This document shows positions 31,410 through 39,995 of a DNA stretch of 46,533 nucleotides, piece after piece. Every line of letters starts with the position of its first letter. The first letter of the stretch is position 1. A program made the translations under genes and the position numbers. The stretch comes from DASRHT01 sp035293765 (GTDB lineage Bacteria; Chloroflexota; Ktedonobacteria; Ktedonobacterales; Ktedonobacteraceae): NCBI GenBank assembly GCA_035293765.1, contig DATGMF010000030.1, positions 1 to 46,533 on the forward strand. Direction: 5' to 3'. Under the pieces are notes generated by a model, which saw only the letters and a program-made list of their open reading frames with translations, searched no databases and was not told where the DNA came from.

Positions 31410-34226
31410 ATGTACACCCTGGAAAATTTTTATGGGCCTAACGCAGGCTACGTGCTTGAACTCTATGACCGATATAAACAGGACCCCGCTCTGGTGGATG
31501 AAGCTACTCGCGCCATCTTTGCCACATGGACGCCGGAGCAAGTACCACAGCAACTGCCGGAAGGTCAGCCTGCCGCCGAACTGACTGTGCCTCAGCTTGC
31601 TCATGCTCTTGCCGCCTCCGCGCTGGCTCACGCCATTCGGGAGCGCGGGCATCTGGCGGCGCACCTTGATCCACTGGGCAGCTCGCCTGTGGGCGATCCA
31701 GCTCTTTTACCACAAAAACATGGTCTGAATGATGAGGACCTGGCTCATTTACCGGCCTCTGTCGTAGGTGGGCACGCGGCTGAAGGAGCCGACAACGCGC
31801 TGGAGGCGATTAATGCGTTGCGTGCGATGTACTCCGGGACCATCAGTTATGAGTTTGATCAGGTAAAGAGCCCTGATGAGCGTGCATGGTTGCGTGATGC
31901 CGTTGGATTGCGCCGGTATCATACAGCTCCTGACGAGGCCACAGCTCGTAAGCTGCTCAAAAGGTTGACGCAGGTCGAAGTGTTTGAACGTTACCTGCAT
32001 CAGACGTTTCCCGGACAGAAACGCTTCTCGATTGAGGGCACCGATGTCCTTGTCCCTATGCTTGATGAGATTATCAGCGGCGCTATCGACTCTGAGAGCA
32101 AAGAGGTCATTATCGGTATGGCTCACCGTGGTCGTCTCAATGTGCTGGCGCACGTCTTTGGCAAATCCTATGCGGCCATTCTCGCCGAATTCTCGCACGC
32201 CAAACACGAGGAAGGCACTCCGCTGACAGATAGCTTTGGTTTTGGCTGGACCGGCGACGTCAAGTATCATCTGGGCGCGAAACATATGCTGGGCGAGGGA
32301 GCGTCAGTCACGCTCAAAGCGATCTTATCGCCCAATCCCAGCCACCTGGAATTTGTCAATCCTGTTGTTGAGGGTATGGCCCGCGCCGGTCAAGAGAGCC
32401 GCGACGAGCCCGGTCCCCCTGTGCAAGACGTGGATCATACGTTGCCAATCCTGATTCATGGCGATGCAGCTTTTCCTGGTGAAGGGGTGGTCGCTGAGAC
32501 CTTGAATATGTGGCATTTGCGCGGCTACTGGGTGGGTGGGACCATCCATATTATCCTGAACAACCAGCTTGGTTTTACCACGCCGCAGGAGGATGCGCGC
32601 TCGACGCCTTTTGCCAGCGATCTGGCGAAGGGCTTTAGCCTCCCGATTATTCATGTGAATGCCGATGATCCCCATGCCTGTTTAACGGCGGTCTGCCTGG
32701 CTCATGCCTACCGCGATCAATTTCATAAAGATGTGATGATTGACCTCGTTGGCTACCGGCGCTGGGGACACAATGAGGGAGACGAGCCAGCGTTCACGCA
32801 GCCGCAGATGTATGAGCGCATTCGCTCGCATCCGACGGTGCGCGAGTTGTATGCCTGCCGCCTCGACGAAGCCGGTATTGTCTCGCGTGACGAGGCCGAG
32901 GCAATGGAGAAGGACGCTTTTTCGCTACTGGAACAGGCCAAGCGCGAAGCTGATGAGGGTGCGAGCCTGCCTGACGAAGAAGAAATAAAAAACGGTAATG
33001 GCTATCATCGCGTTGCGAAGACGCCATCACCGATCACGGCTGAACAACTGATGACCTATAATAATGAATTGCTGACCTGGCCGGAGAACTTCGCGCCTCA
33101 TCCAAAGCTGGCTCGCACCTTGCAGCGTCGTGCCAATACGCTGGGGCCAGAAGGTGGTATTGATTGGGGGCAGGCCGAGGCGCTGGCGTTTGCCTCTATT
33201 CTTGCTGAGGGCACGCCGATTCGCCTGACCGGGCAGGATTCCGAGCGTGGCACCTTTAGCCACCGCCATGCCGTGTTGCATAACCAGGCAAACGACGAGG
33301 TGTATGTGCCGCTACAGCATTTACGCGCGGCAAAAGCGTCGTTTTCCATCTATAACAGTCCGTTGAGCGAGGTCGGGGCGCTGGGTTTTGAGTATGGCTA
33401 TAGTGTGCATGCTCCTGATGCCCTGGTACTGTGGGAGGCGCAATATGGCGATTTTGCCAATGTGGCGCAGGTGATTATCGACCAGTTCATTTCTTCGGGC
33501 CGCGCCAAATGGCGGCAGAACTCGTCGCTGGTGCTGTTGCTACCCCACGGATACGAAGGTCAGGGACCGGAGCATTCAAGCGCTCGTCTGGAACGCTACC
33601 TGCAACTATCGGCCCAGGATAACTGGCGCATTGCCAATTGTTCCACCTCGGCGCAGTACTTCCATCTGCTGCGACAACAGGCGCATCTTCTTGAGCGCGC
33701 CCCACGCCCTCTGGTTGTGATGATGCCGAAAAGCCTCTTGCGGCATCCCCTGGCGTCATCGAGCTTGCAGGATCTGGCGGAAGGCTCCTTCAAAACCGTC
33801 ATCGACGATCAGCAGGCGCGGGAAAATCCTGAGAGTGTCAGGCGGATCGCGCTTTGCAGCGGGAAGATTGCCATCGATCTGCTGCTCCAGCAAAGCCGCA
33901 CTCGGGCCGATGATGTCGCCATTGTGCGGGTTGAAATGCTCTATCCTTTCCCCGCCGATGAACTCAAGCAGGTTCTTGCTGGCTATCCTCGTGTGCGTGA
34001 AGTGGTCTGGGTGCAGGAAGAGCCGCAAAATATGGGAGCCTGGAGCTATATAGCTCCTCGTCTTACAAAGATCATGCCACGTAATGATAAATTAGAGGTC
34101 ATTTCTCGCCCTGCTCGTTCCAGCCCTGCCACCGGTTTTTACGATAGATATCAGGCCGAGCAGGAGCAAATTATCGCGGAAGCCTCCGGCTTGCCGCTAG
34201 AACAGCCGGGAGGAAAATATGTCTGA
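31410..34226 (+). CDS. sucA: 2-oxoglutarate dehydrogenase E1 component
   Basis: Thiamine-diphosphate decarboxylase of the TCA-cycle 2-oxoglutarate dehydrogenase complex, 938 aa. The N-terminus FYGPNAGYVLELYDRYKQDP is the usual E1o start; GMAHRGRLNVLAHVFGKS, IHGDAAFPGEGVVAETLN, LNNQLGFTT and the C-terminal transketolase-like half with HGYEGQGPEHSSARLERYLQL and VWVQEEPQNMGAW follow. It lacks the succinyltransferase-like N-terminal extension of mycobacterial KGD. ATG 31410 has AAGGAAC upstream; two 70-bp repeats precede it. It overlaps the E2 gene by 8 bp. No E3 gene lies in the window. Confidence 0.96.
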   Translation: MYTLENFYGPNAGYVLELYDRYKQDPALVDEATRAIFATWTPEQVPQQLPEGQPAAELTVPQLAHALAASALAHAIRERGHLAAHLDPLGSSPVGDPALLPQKHGLNDEDLAHLPASVVGGHAAEGADNALEAINALRAMYSGTISYEFDQVKSPDERAWLRDAVGLRRYHTAPDEATARKLLKRLTQVEVFERYLHQTFPGQKRFSIEGTDVLVPMLDEIISGAIDSESKEVIIGMAHRGRLNVLAHVFGKSYAAILAEFSHAKHEEGTPLTDSFGFGWTGDVKYHLGAKHMLGEGASVTLKAILSPNPSHLEFVNPVVEGMARAGQESRDEPGPPVQDVDHTLPILIHGDAAFPGEGVVAETLNMWHLRGYWVGGTIHIILNNQLGFTTPQEDARSTPFASDLAKGFSLPIIHVNADDPHACLTAVCLAHAYRDQFHKDVMIDLVGYRRWGHNEGDEPAFTQPQMYERIRSHPTVRELYACRLDEAGIVSRDEAEAMEKDAFSLLEQAKREADEGASLPDEEEIKNGNGYHRVAKTPSPITAEQLMTYNNELLTWPENFAPHPKLARTLQRRANTLGPEGGIDWGQAEALAFASILAEGTPIRLTGQDSERGTFSHRHAVLHNQANDEVYVPLQHLRAAKASFSIYNSPLSEVGALGFEYGYSVHAPDALVLWEAQYGDFANVAQVIIDQFISSGRAKWRQNSSLVLLLPHGYEGQGPEHSSARLERYLQLSAQDNWRIANCSTSAQYFHLLRQQAHLLERAPRPLVVMMPKSLLRHPLASSSLQDLAEGSFKTVIDDQQARENPESVRRIALCSGKIAIDLLLQQSRTRADDVAIVRVEMLYPFPADELKQVLAGYPRVREVVWVQEEPQNMGAWSYIAPRLTKIMPRNDKLEVISRPARSSPATGFYDRYQAEQEQIIAEASGLPLEQPGGKYV

Positions 34227-35517
34227 GATTCATGTCCCAACGTTGGGAGAATCGGTCGTTGAAGCGACCGTCGCTGCGTGGCGCAAGCAAGAAGGCGAGC
34301 CAGTTCATGTGGGAGAAGCGCTCGTAGAACTGGAGACCGATAAAGTAAACCTGGAGGTCTCTGCCGAACAAGAGGGAGTGCTACAGAAGATTGTCAAGCA
34401 GGTTGGCGATGTTGTTGTGGTGGGCGACGTGCTGGGTACCATTGCTGAGGGTGCTGGCGCCGCTGAGGCATCATCGAATGGCGTCGCCGCATCTTCCACC
34501 GGAACTGAGCCAATGCAGACCGTGACGCCAGAGCAGCAGCCCGCCTCCTCGCAGCGCTCATCCGCAGCAACGGAGTCGCGCGCCCCTTCGCCACTGGCGC
34601 GGCGGATCGCAGCAGAGAATAATATCGACCTGTCCGAGGTCAGGGGAACCAGCCCGCATGGGCGTATCACCAAAGAAGACGTCATTAGCTATCTCCAGCA
34701 GCAGAAGCAGCCTACGCAGCCGCTATCAGCCCCTCCGACGCCACCTGCACCCGCTCCTGCCGCACCGCCACCGCTGCGAAGTGTGGCTGCTCCGGTCACT
34801 CCCCCTGCCGGACAGCCGGGGCGTGAGGAGCGGATTCGTATGTCGCGCCGCAGGCAGACAATCGCGCAGCGTCTCGTCGAGGCTCAGCATACCGCCGCCA
34901 TGCTCACCACTTTCAATGAGATCGACATGAGCGCGGTCATGGAGATTCGCAGCCGGCGCAAAGAGACGTTCAAAGAGCGGCACCAGGTATCGCTGGGCTT
35001 TATGTCATTTTTCACTAAAGCCGTAGTAGGCGCGCTCAAGGCATTTCCGCTCCTCAACGCCGAAATTCAAGGCAACGAGATCGTCATCAAGCATTACTAT
35101 GATATCGGTATTGCCGTCAGCACCGAGGAAGGCTTAATCGTGCCGGTATTGCGCGACGCCGACCGCAAGAGCTTTGCCGAGATTGAGCGCGAGATCGCCA
35201 GCCTGGCGAAACGGGCGCGCGAAAATGCTTTATCGCTGCCGGAACTCCAGGGCGGCACGTTTACCATTACCAACGGAGGCGTCTTTGGCTCACTCCTTTC
35301 CACCCCTATTCTGAACGCTCCCCAGGTCGGCATCCTGGGCATGCATAAGATCGAGCAGCGGCCCATTGCTTTAAACGGGCAGGTGGTCATTCGGCCAATG
35401 ATGTATGTGGCCCTTTCGTACGATCATCGCATCGTCGATGGGAGTGAAGCTGTACAGTTTTTGGTCAAGATCAAGGAGATGGTGGAGGACCCTGAAACGT
35501 TGCTGCTTGAAGGGTAG
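34219..35517 (+). CDS. sucB: dihydrolipoyl succinyltransferase (2-oxoglutarate dehydrogenase E2)
   Basis: A 432-aa E2 component. Lipoyl domain 1-76 with lipoylated Lys42 in ELETDKVNLEV; an Ala/Ser/Pro-rich linker; peripheral subunit-binding domain at about 112-150 (SPLARRIAAENNIDLSEVRG, TSPHGRITKEDV); a second Pro/Ala linker (165-195); catalytic domain 200-432 ending with active-site YDHRIVDGSEAV. ATG 34219 lies within the end of sucA after GGAGGAAA, so translation is coupled. It transfers succinyl to CoA. It is the last gene before a new promoter at 35537. Confidence 0.95.
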   Translation: MSEIHVPTLGESVVEATVAAWRKQEGEPVHVGEALVELETDKVNLEVSAEQEGVLQKIVKQVGDVVVVGDVLGTIAEGAGAAEASSNGVAASSTGTEPMQTVTPEQQPASSQRSSAATESRAPSPLARRIAAENNIDLSEVRGTSPHGRITKEDVISYLQQQKQPTQPLSAPPTPPAPAPAAPPPLRSVAAPVTPPAGQPGREERIRMSRRRQTIAQRLVEAQHTAAMLTTFNEIDMSAVMEIRSRRKETFKERHQVSLGFMSFFTKAVVGALKAFPLLNAEIQGNEIVIKHYYDIGIAVSTEEGLIVPVLRDADRKSFAEIEREIASLAKRARENALSLPELQGGTFTITNGGVFGSLLSTPILNAPQVGILGMHKIEQRPIALNGQVVIRPMMYVALSYDHRIVDGSEAVQFLVKIKEMVEDPETLLLEG

Positions 35518-35536
35518 ACGCTTTTTTTGGTTTCTC

Positions 35537-35565
35537 TCGACATCGCGCGTTTATATCTGTATAAT
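35537..35565 (+). promoter_or_regulatory. strong promoter of the FHA-kinase gene
   Basis: TCGACA (35537-35542), exactly 17 bp, TATAAT (35560-35565). It is one of the best consensus matches in the window. Transcription from about 35572 would give a leader of roughly 214 nt. Confidence 0.8.
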
Positions 35566-35571
35566 CAGGGA

Positions 35572-35785
35572 GATTACTGTGCTATAGAGGATCTGTTTCT
35601 GCTCAGGCGGTAGAGCGGAAGTAGCAAGTCATCTGAATCCTGAAAAAGTACTTCACGGGAAGAGACGCTTGTGAACATCATGTGAGACCTGGGAAGCCAG
35701 GCAATGGTGGAGGAAGCAGAAACCGAGCCGCATTTATGGGCCGTCTATAAATGCCTAAGTTTCGGATAACGGAGTTGTCAGGGGT
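35572..35785 (+). ncRNA. long structured 5' leader of the FHA-kinase gene
   Basis: Visible stems: 35596-35604 with 35613-35621 (TTTCTGCTC / GAGCGGAAG, two G-U); CTTC-ACGG-GAAG near 35651-35662; CCTGG-GAAG-CCAGG (35688-35701); and a nested pair GAAAC (35719-35723)/GTTTC (35759-35763) enclosing GCATTTAT (35730-35737)/ATAAATGC (35747-35754). Such density suggests a regulatory RNA. It does not match the riboswitch classes I can recall (c-di-GMP, c-di-AMP, SAM, cobalamin, T-box). The function is unknown. Confidence 0.5.
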
Positions 35786-37222
35786 ATGCAACCAGAGAAT
35801 TACTATCCTCGCCAGGCAGGCAGCAATAATGATCTAGATATGCTCGTCGGCAAAACGCTGGGGCAATTTCGTATAGTCGAACGTATCGGGGCTGGCGGCA
35901 TGGCGACGGTGTTTAAGGCATATCAGCCCACGCTCGACCGGTATGTGGCAATTAAGGTGTTGCCCGCCCATTACGCCCGCGACCCCGTATTCGTCAAACG
36001 CTTCGAGCAAGAGGCGCGCTCAGTGGCGAAACTGGCTCATCCCAACATTGTGCAGATCCATGACTTTGGTGAGCAGGACAATATTACCTTTATTGTCATG
36101 GAATACGTTGATGGCGGGACTCTCAAAGAACGCATCAAAAAAGCTTTACCTGTGTCAGAGGTGGCGGATTATATCATCCAGGCGGCGGAAGGGCTGGATT
36201 GCGCTCACCGCAACGGCATCGTTCACCGTGATGTCAAGCCTGCCAATATGTTGCTGCGCAAAGATGGGCATCTGCTGCTCTCCGATTTTGGCATTGCGAA
36301 GATCATGGAGGGCACCACCAACCTTACCCGCGTCGGCACAGGTATTGGCACCCCGCAATATATGTCACCCGAGCAAGGCATGGGCCAGGCAGTAGACCGG
36401 CGCAGTGACCTCTATTCGCTGGGCATCGTGTTTTTCCACTGCCTGACCGGTCGCGTGCCTTTTCAAGCTGATAGCCCACTGACCATCACAGTAAAACATA
36501 TCAATGATCCTTTGCCCGTTGACCGATTGACAGCGGAGGGTGTACCCCCTCTTGTTGTCCAGGTCGTATTAAAGATGACGGCGAAACAACCGCACGAACG
36601 GTATCAATCGGCGGATGTCTTGGTTGATGCCCTGACGAGCGCCCTGGCGGCGTCGAATCTTTCGATATCGCGTCCCTATCGTATTTCGCCTTTTGCCTCG
36701 GGTCCTATTGCTGAGGCAAGAAACCAGCAGAGCGTTGGCAGCGGAGTTCAGTACGGAGGAGGGATAGCTCAGTCGGGACCGCAATCGGTAGTGATGTTGA
36801 CCTGCTTCCGCTGCGGGGCGTTGAATCGCAGCACGCAGCTCTACTGCACAACCTGCGGTGATGATCTGTCAAACAAGCGCGCCAGCGCGGACCGCTTCCT
36901 GGGGCCAAATGGTCGTCCTGTCCTGGCGCGGCTGCTGATGAAAAACGGACCAATGGCCGGTCGCGCCTATCGCTTCCATCAGGACGTGACGACGATTGGG
37001 CGCACCACTGGCAACGACCTGGTGATCCCGGGGCTGACGGTCTCGCGTCGCCATGCACGCTTATGGTTTGCCAATGGACGCTGGTATCTGGAAGATTTGC
37101 AGAGCGCGAATGGCACTTTTGTCAATAACGTTCGTATATATCAAGCGGTAGCCCTGAATGACGGAGATATGATCAGTTTCGGCGATGAAGCTGTCATCTT
37201 CAACATAATCTATGGTCCGTAA
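35786..37222 (+). CDS. Ser/Thr protein kinase with zinc ribbon and FHA domain
   Basis: A 478-aa cytoplasmic Hanks-type kinase. Kinase domain 27-290: GAGGMATVFK loop, Lys57 in YVAIKVL, catalytic HRDVKPANML, SDFGIAK, GTPQYMSPEQ. Then a zinc ribbon near 337-356 (CFRCGAL...YCTTCG) and a C-terminal FHA domain about 385-475 (TTIGRTTGNDLVIPGLTVSRRHARL, SANGTFVN) that binds phosphothreonine. No TM segment, unlike PknB. It sits directly downstream of sucAB; in actinobacteria, FHA proteins GarA/OdhI inhibit 2-oxoglutarate dehydrogenase E1 and are switched by Ser/Thr kinases, so a similar link is an attractive inference. It has its own promoter and long leader. Confidence 0.93.
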   Translation: MQPENYYPRQAGSNNDLDMLVGKTLGQFRIVERIGAGGMATVFKAYQPTLDRYVAIKVLPAHYARDPVFVKRFEQEARSVAKLAHPNIVQIHDFGEQDNITFIVMEYVDGGTLKERIKKALPVSEVADYIIQAAEGLDCAHRNGIVHRDVKPANMLLRKDGHLLLSDFGIAKIMEGTTNLTRVGTGIGTPQYMSPEQGMGQAVDRRSDLYSLGIVFFHCLTGRVPFQADSPLTITVKHINDPLPVDRLTAEGVPPLVVQVVLKMTAKQPHERYQSADVLVDALTSALAASNLSISRPYRISPFASGPIAEARNQQSVGSGVQYGGGIAQSGPQSVVMLTCFRCGALNRSTQLYCTTCGDDLSNKRASADRFLGPNGRPVLARLLMKNGPMAGRAYRFHQDVTTIGRTTGNDLVIPGLTVSRRHARLWFANGRWYLEDLQSANGTFVNNVRIYQAVALNDGDMISFGDEAVIFNIIYGP

Positions 37223-37311
37223 TCGTACAATAGAATAGATAACCGGGTATCGTGGCTACTGTTACCGTATTGGCGATACAAGGATCATTTGTTTTAGGAA
37301 GGACCATTGTG

Positions 37312-37848
37312 ATGAGTATAAATCCTCTGGTGCAGGTTGCGCAGCAGATGCTGCTGGGTAGTGCGGTGAAGCAGAATCATGCTCTTGAGCACGCCACGAT
37401 TGTCTTGCTAGCCAGGAAGTTCCCGGAGGCGCGCCTCTCAGGGATCTCCTTTGCGGCTGGCTTTTTTGTCTTTGGGGACGTGCCGACCGAGGCGATTCTC
37501 CCCACGGCTGAGGAGGCGTTGAATTTGCTGCGTACAACTCACCCGGAGATGGCGGTTCACGAGCGTTGCGGCACCAATCTGGCCGTGACGGGTGCTCTGA
37601 CTGGGCTCTCGGCGATGGCGGTGGCGAAGATGCGGCGCCCATATAGCACGGTGAATAATGTGATTCTGGCATCCACCGCTGCGATTGTCCTGGCGCGTCC
37701 TCTCGGCTTGATGATGCAGCGTTATGTCACCACGCAAACGCCTAATAGCTCGATGCGCATTACTGGCGTGAAGCGGATGCAGGTGTTTGGCGCGCCCGCT
37801 CACTTTGTCAGTACCGATAATCCAGACGCCGCGGGACTCTTCTCATAA
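37312..37848 (+). CDS. DUF6391 family protein
   Basis: A 178-aa protein of unknown function. The core is VKQNHALEHATIVLLARK, then GFFVFGDVPTEAI and VHERCGTNLAVTGALTGL, the conserved His/Glu- and Cys-bearing pattern of DUF6391, followed by hydrophobic stretches near 105-145 that may be membrane helices. ATG 37312 has AGGAAGG 9 nt upstream; an earlier in-frame GTG at 37252 is poorly supported. It lies 89 bp after the FHA-kinase gene, with a terminator behind it, so the two probably form one transcription unit. Confidence 0.85.
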   Translation: MSINPLVQVAQQMLLGSAVKQNHALEHATIVLLARKFPEARLSGISFAAGFFVFGDVPTEAILPTAEEALNLLRTTHPEMAVHERCGTNLAVTGALTGLSAMAVAKMRRPYSTVNNVILASTAAIVLARPLGLMMQRYVTTQTPNSSMRITGVKRMQVFGAPAHFVSTDNPDAAGLFS

Positions 37849-37884
37849 GAACTTTCCCGGCAACCTTACGTAGACACTGAGCAG

Positions 37885-37918
37885 GAGGGGGCAGAATCTG
37901 TCCCCTCATATATTTTTC
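37885..37918 (+). terminator. rho-independent terminator after the DUF6391 gene
   Basis: GAGGGGGCAG, loop AAT, CTGTCCCCTC (10-bp stem with one G-U), then ATATATTTTTC. It ends the kinase-DUF6391 transcript shortly before the sulfurtransferase start. Confidence 0.85.
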
Positions 37919-37934
37919 AAGGGGGAGATGGTTT

Positions 37935-38813
37935 ATGGAACTGGAGCGTAGTCGTTTCCTGGTAGAGACCTCGTGGCTCGCCGATCACCTGCATGATCCC
38001 CATTTGCGCATCGTGGATATGCGCGGCTATGTCAAAACCGTCGAGCATGCTGGCATCCAGGATGCTCTCTATGTGGGCGCTCGCGAGGAATATGAGCAGG
38101 GACACATTCCGGGCGCGCTCTACATTGATTGGAGCAGCGACATCGTTGATCCCGATGATGCTGTGGAGGCGCAGGTCGCTCCTCCTGCTCGCTTCGCTGA
38201 AGTGATGGGACATCTGGGCATTGGCGATCAGCACCTCATAGTCGCCTATGACGCTCATCCGACCTCGCAATTTGCCACCCGTCTCTGGTGGGCGCTGAAC
38301 TACTATGGTCATGACCAGGTGGTTGTGCTCAACGGAGGATTGGCGAAGTGGCAGCGTGAGCATCGACCTCTGGATGCCAGCATTCCCGCGTATCCTCCCG
38401 CCACATTCACTCCTGCTGTGCAGCCGCAGTTGCGCGCCACAGCGGAGGATGTGCTTTCCTTCATTGGCAAGCAAGATGTGACGTTGCTGGATGCTCGCGA
38501 TACCGGACAGTATAGCGGCCAGATTGCGCGTGGGCATGGTCGGAGGGGACGCATTCCGGGCGCGCTCAACGTTCCGCGCGAGGAAGTGATTGATCCGGCG
38601 ACCGGGACATTTCGCAGCAATGACGAACTGCGGCAGATGTTCACTGCGGCGCACATCTCGCCGGAGCAGCAGGTCGTGGCCTACTGTAACGGTGGTGTCG
38701 CGGCCACAACCATTCTCTTTAGCCTGGCGATGCTGGGCTATCCCAAACTGACCAACTATGATGGGTCCTGGAATGAGTGGGGCAAGCGTCAGGATCTGCC
38801 CACGGAAGTCTAA
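37935..38813 (+). CDS. sulfurtransferase (two rhodanese domains)
   Basis: Thiosulfate or 3-mercaptopyruvate sulfurtransferase, 292 aa. An inactive N-terminal rhodanese (LVETSWLADHLHDPHLRIVDMRGY; HIPGALYIDW) and an active C-terminal one with Cys251 in YCNGGVAATT. The loop resembles the mercaptopyruvate-type CGSGVTA more than the thiosulfate-type CRxGxR, but the substrate is not certain. ATG 37935 follows GGGGGAGATGG. It is 21 bp upstream of the APH-fold gene and probably co-transcribed. Confidence 0.93.
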   Translation: MELERSRFLVETSWLADHLHDPHLRIVDMRGYVKTVEHAGIQDALYVGAREEYEQGHIPGALYIDWSSDIVDPDDAVEAQVAPPARFAEVMGHLGIGDQHLIVAYDAHPTSQFATRLWWALNYYGHDQVVVLNGGLAKWQREHRPLDASIPAYPPATFTPAVQPQLRATAEDVLSFIGKQDVTLLDARDTGQYSGQIARGHGRRGRIPGALNVPREEVIDPATGTFRSNDELRQMFTAAHISPEQQVVAYCNGGVAATTILFSLAMLGYPKLTNYDGSWNEWGKRQDLPTEV

Positions 38814-38834
38814 CGGTGCTGGCGAAGATAAAAC

Positions 38835-39944
38835 ATGCACAATCACGAGTTTGACGATACGCAAGAAGTACAGGCAAAAGACCTGCTTGACCTTAACGCG
38901 GTCATGCAGGCTTTTGGCATTCACGAATGGCAGAACCTGGGCGAGACAGATACGGCGCGCGCGGATAACCTGAGCTTGCTGGTCGATATCCAGGGACAAC
39001 GCTACGAGTTGCGAGAGCGCCCGGAGGGGCTGGCGGGAGAAGACCTGAACCATCGCTACGCATTCCGGCGTTACCTTCAGCAGAACGATATCCCCATTCC
39101 TGCGTTATGGCTCACGCCCGATGGAAGGCCGGTAGTGACGCTTGGCGAAGATGACTTCGAACTGCAACAATGGGCGGAGGGCGAGTTTTTTGACACAGCG
39201 AATCCACGCAGCCTGGAGTGGGTGGAGTTTGCGGGCACGATGCTTGGTCGCATTCACCTGGCCTCGCAACGCTATGCTGGAGATCAGCACCGCTGGCCCT
39301 CTGAAGTACACATGGGCGGCATGGTGCAGAACTGGCTCAATCTGGCGCGCAGTAAGGCCGAGCAGAGCGAAATTCACGCGCTTGCCGCTGCCCTCTCGCA
39401 ATGGGTTGAACAGTGGGAGGCGGTTCTGCCCTCAGCCATGATGTCGATTGGCGCCGGACGAAACCTGCCGGAATTTCACCTTCACGGCGATTATCACGCG
39501 CTCAACTTGCGCTTCGGCCCGTCAGGAGTGACGGTGGTAATGGGATTAGAGGCATCGCGCTGGGAGAAGCGTATCTTCGAGGTTGCCTATGCCCTTTTCT
39601 ACTTTAGTGCGCTTGCCTGGCAACCTGGCAACAGCCTGACCCGTCCCCTGGTCAAGCGCGGCTTCGAACCAGAACGCATGCGCCGCTTCTTACAGGCTTA
39701 TGGGGAACTCTGTCCGCCAGCGCCCGGGGAAGCCGCTCTCCTGGCCGATGCATTGCTGATCATCTCTCCCATCGCTACTATCAATGGCCCGCTCGAAGAT
39801 CTTTTTTATGTAGGGGCAGGGCTTGCCCCTGCCCTGGTACCGTCGCTCAATATCGATGATCTCATGGAGCGGCTGTCCTGGGCTGCATCTCTGCCTGCGT
39901 GGCTGGCCCGTGTGCGGCGCGCGCTGCCTGAAATGTGGGAGTGA
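38835..39944 (+). CDS. phosphotransferase-fold (APH/HSK2-like) protein with altered metal site
   Basis: A 369-aa protein of the aminoglycoside-phosphotransferase/homoserine-kinase-II fold. The N-lobe includes YELRERPEGLAGEDLNHRYAF, and the catalytic loop is FHLHGDYHALNLRF (HGDxxxxN). The next motif, normally V-I-D-F/W-E/D with the Mg-binding Asp, reads VVMGLEASRW here, so the key Asp is missing; the catalytic loop is intact. It may be a pseudokinase or use another ligand. A palindromic repeat (39814-39834) is inserted in frame near the 3' end, encoding GAGLAPALV. The start ATG 38835 has a weak ribosome site. Confidence 0.8.
   Translation: MHNHEFDDTQEVQAKDLLDLNAVMQAFGIHEWQNLGETDTARADNLSLLVDIQGQRYELRERPEGLAGEDLNHRYAFRRYLQQNDIPIPALWLTPDGRPVVTLGEDDFELQQWAEGEFFDTANPRSLEWVEFAGTMLGRIHLASQRYAGDQHRWPSEVHMGGMVQNWLNLARSKAEQSEIHALAAALSQWVEQWEAVLPSAMMSIGAGRNLPEFHLHGDYHALNLRFGPSGVTVVMGLEASRWEKRIFEVAYALFYFSALAWQPGNSLTRPLVKRGFEPERMRRFLQAYGELCPPAPGEAALLADALLIISPIATINGPLEDLFYVGAGLAPALVPSLNIDDLMERLSWAASLPAWLARVRRALPEMWE
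39814..39834 (+). repeat. REP-like palindrome inside a coding sequence
   Basis: GGGCAGGG, 5-nt loop, CCCTGCCC, flanked by GTAG and TGGTA. This GTAGGGGCAGGGCTTGCC type is a familiar dispersed intergenic palindrome in several phyla. Here it is translated as part of the APH-fold protein without breaking the frame. Confidence 0.65.
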
Positions 39945-39995
39945 CCGCTTTATGACAACACGACAACGATCAGTTAGCGTTCTGCCGGTCTTGCC

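Noticed and set aside
35572..35785. Known riboswitch or SRP RNA in the kinase leader
   Set aside because: GGAGGAAGCAG recalls SRP RNA, but the rest of domain IV is absent; no known riboswitch core could be aligned by eye.
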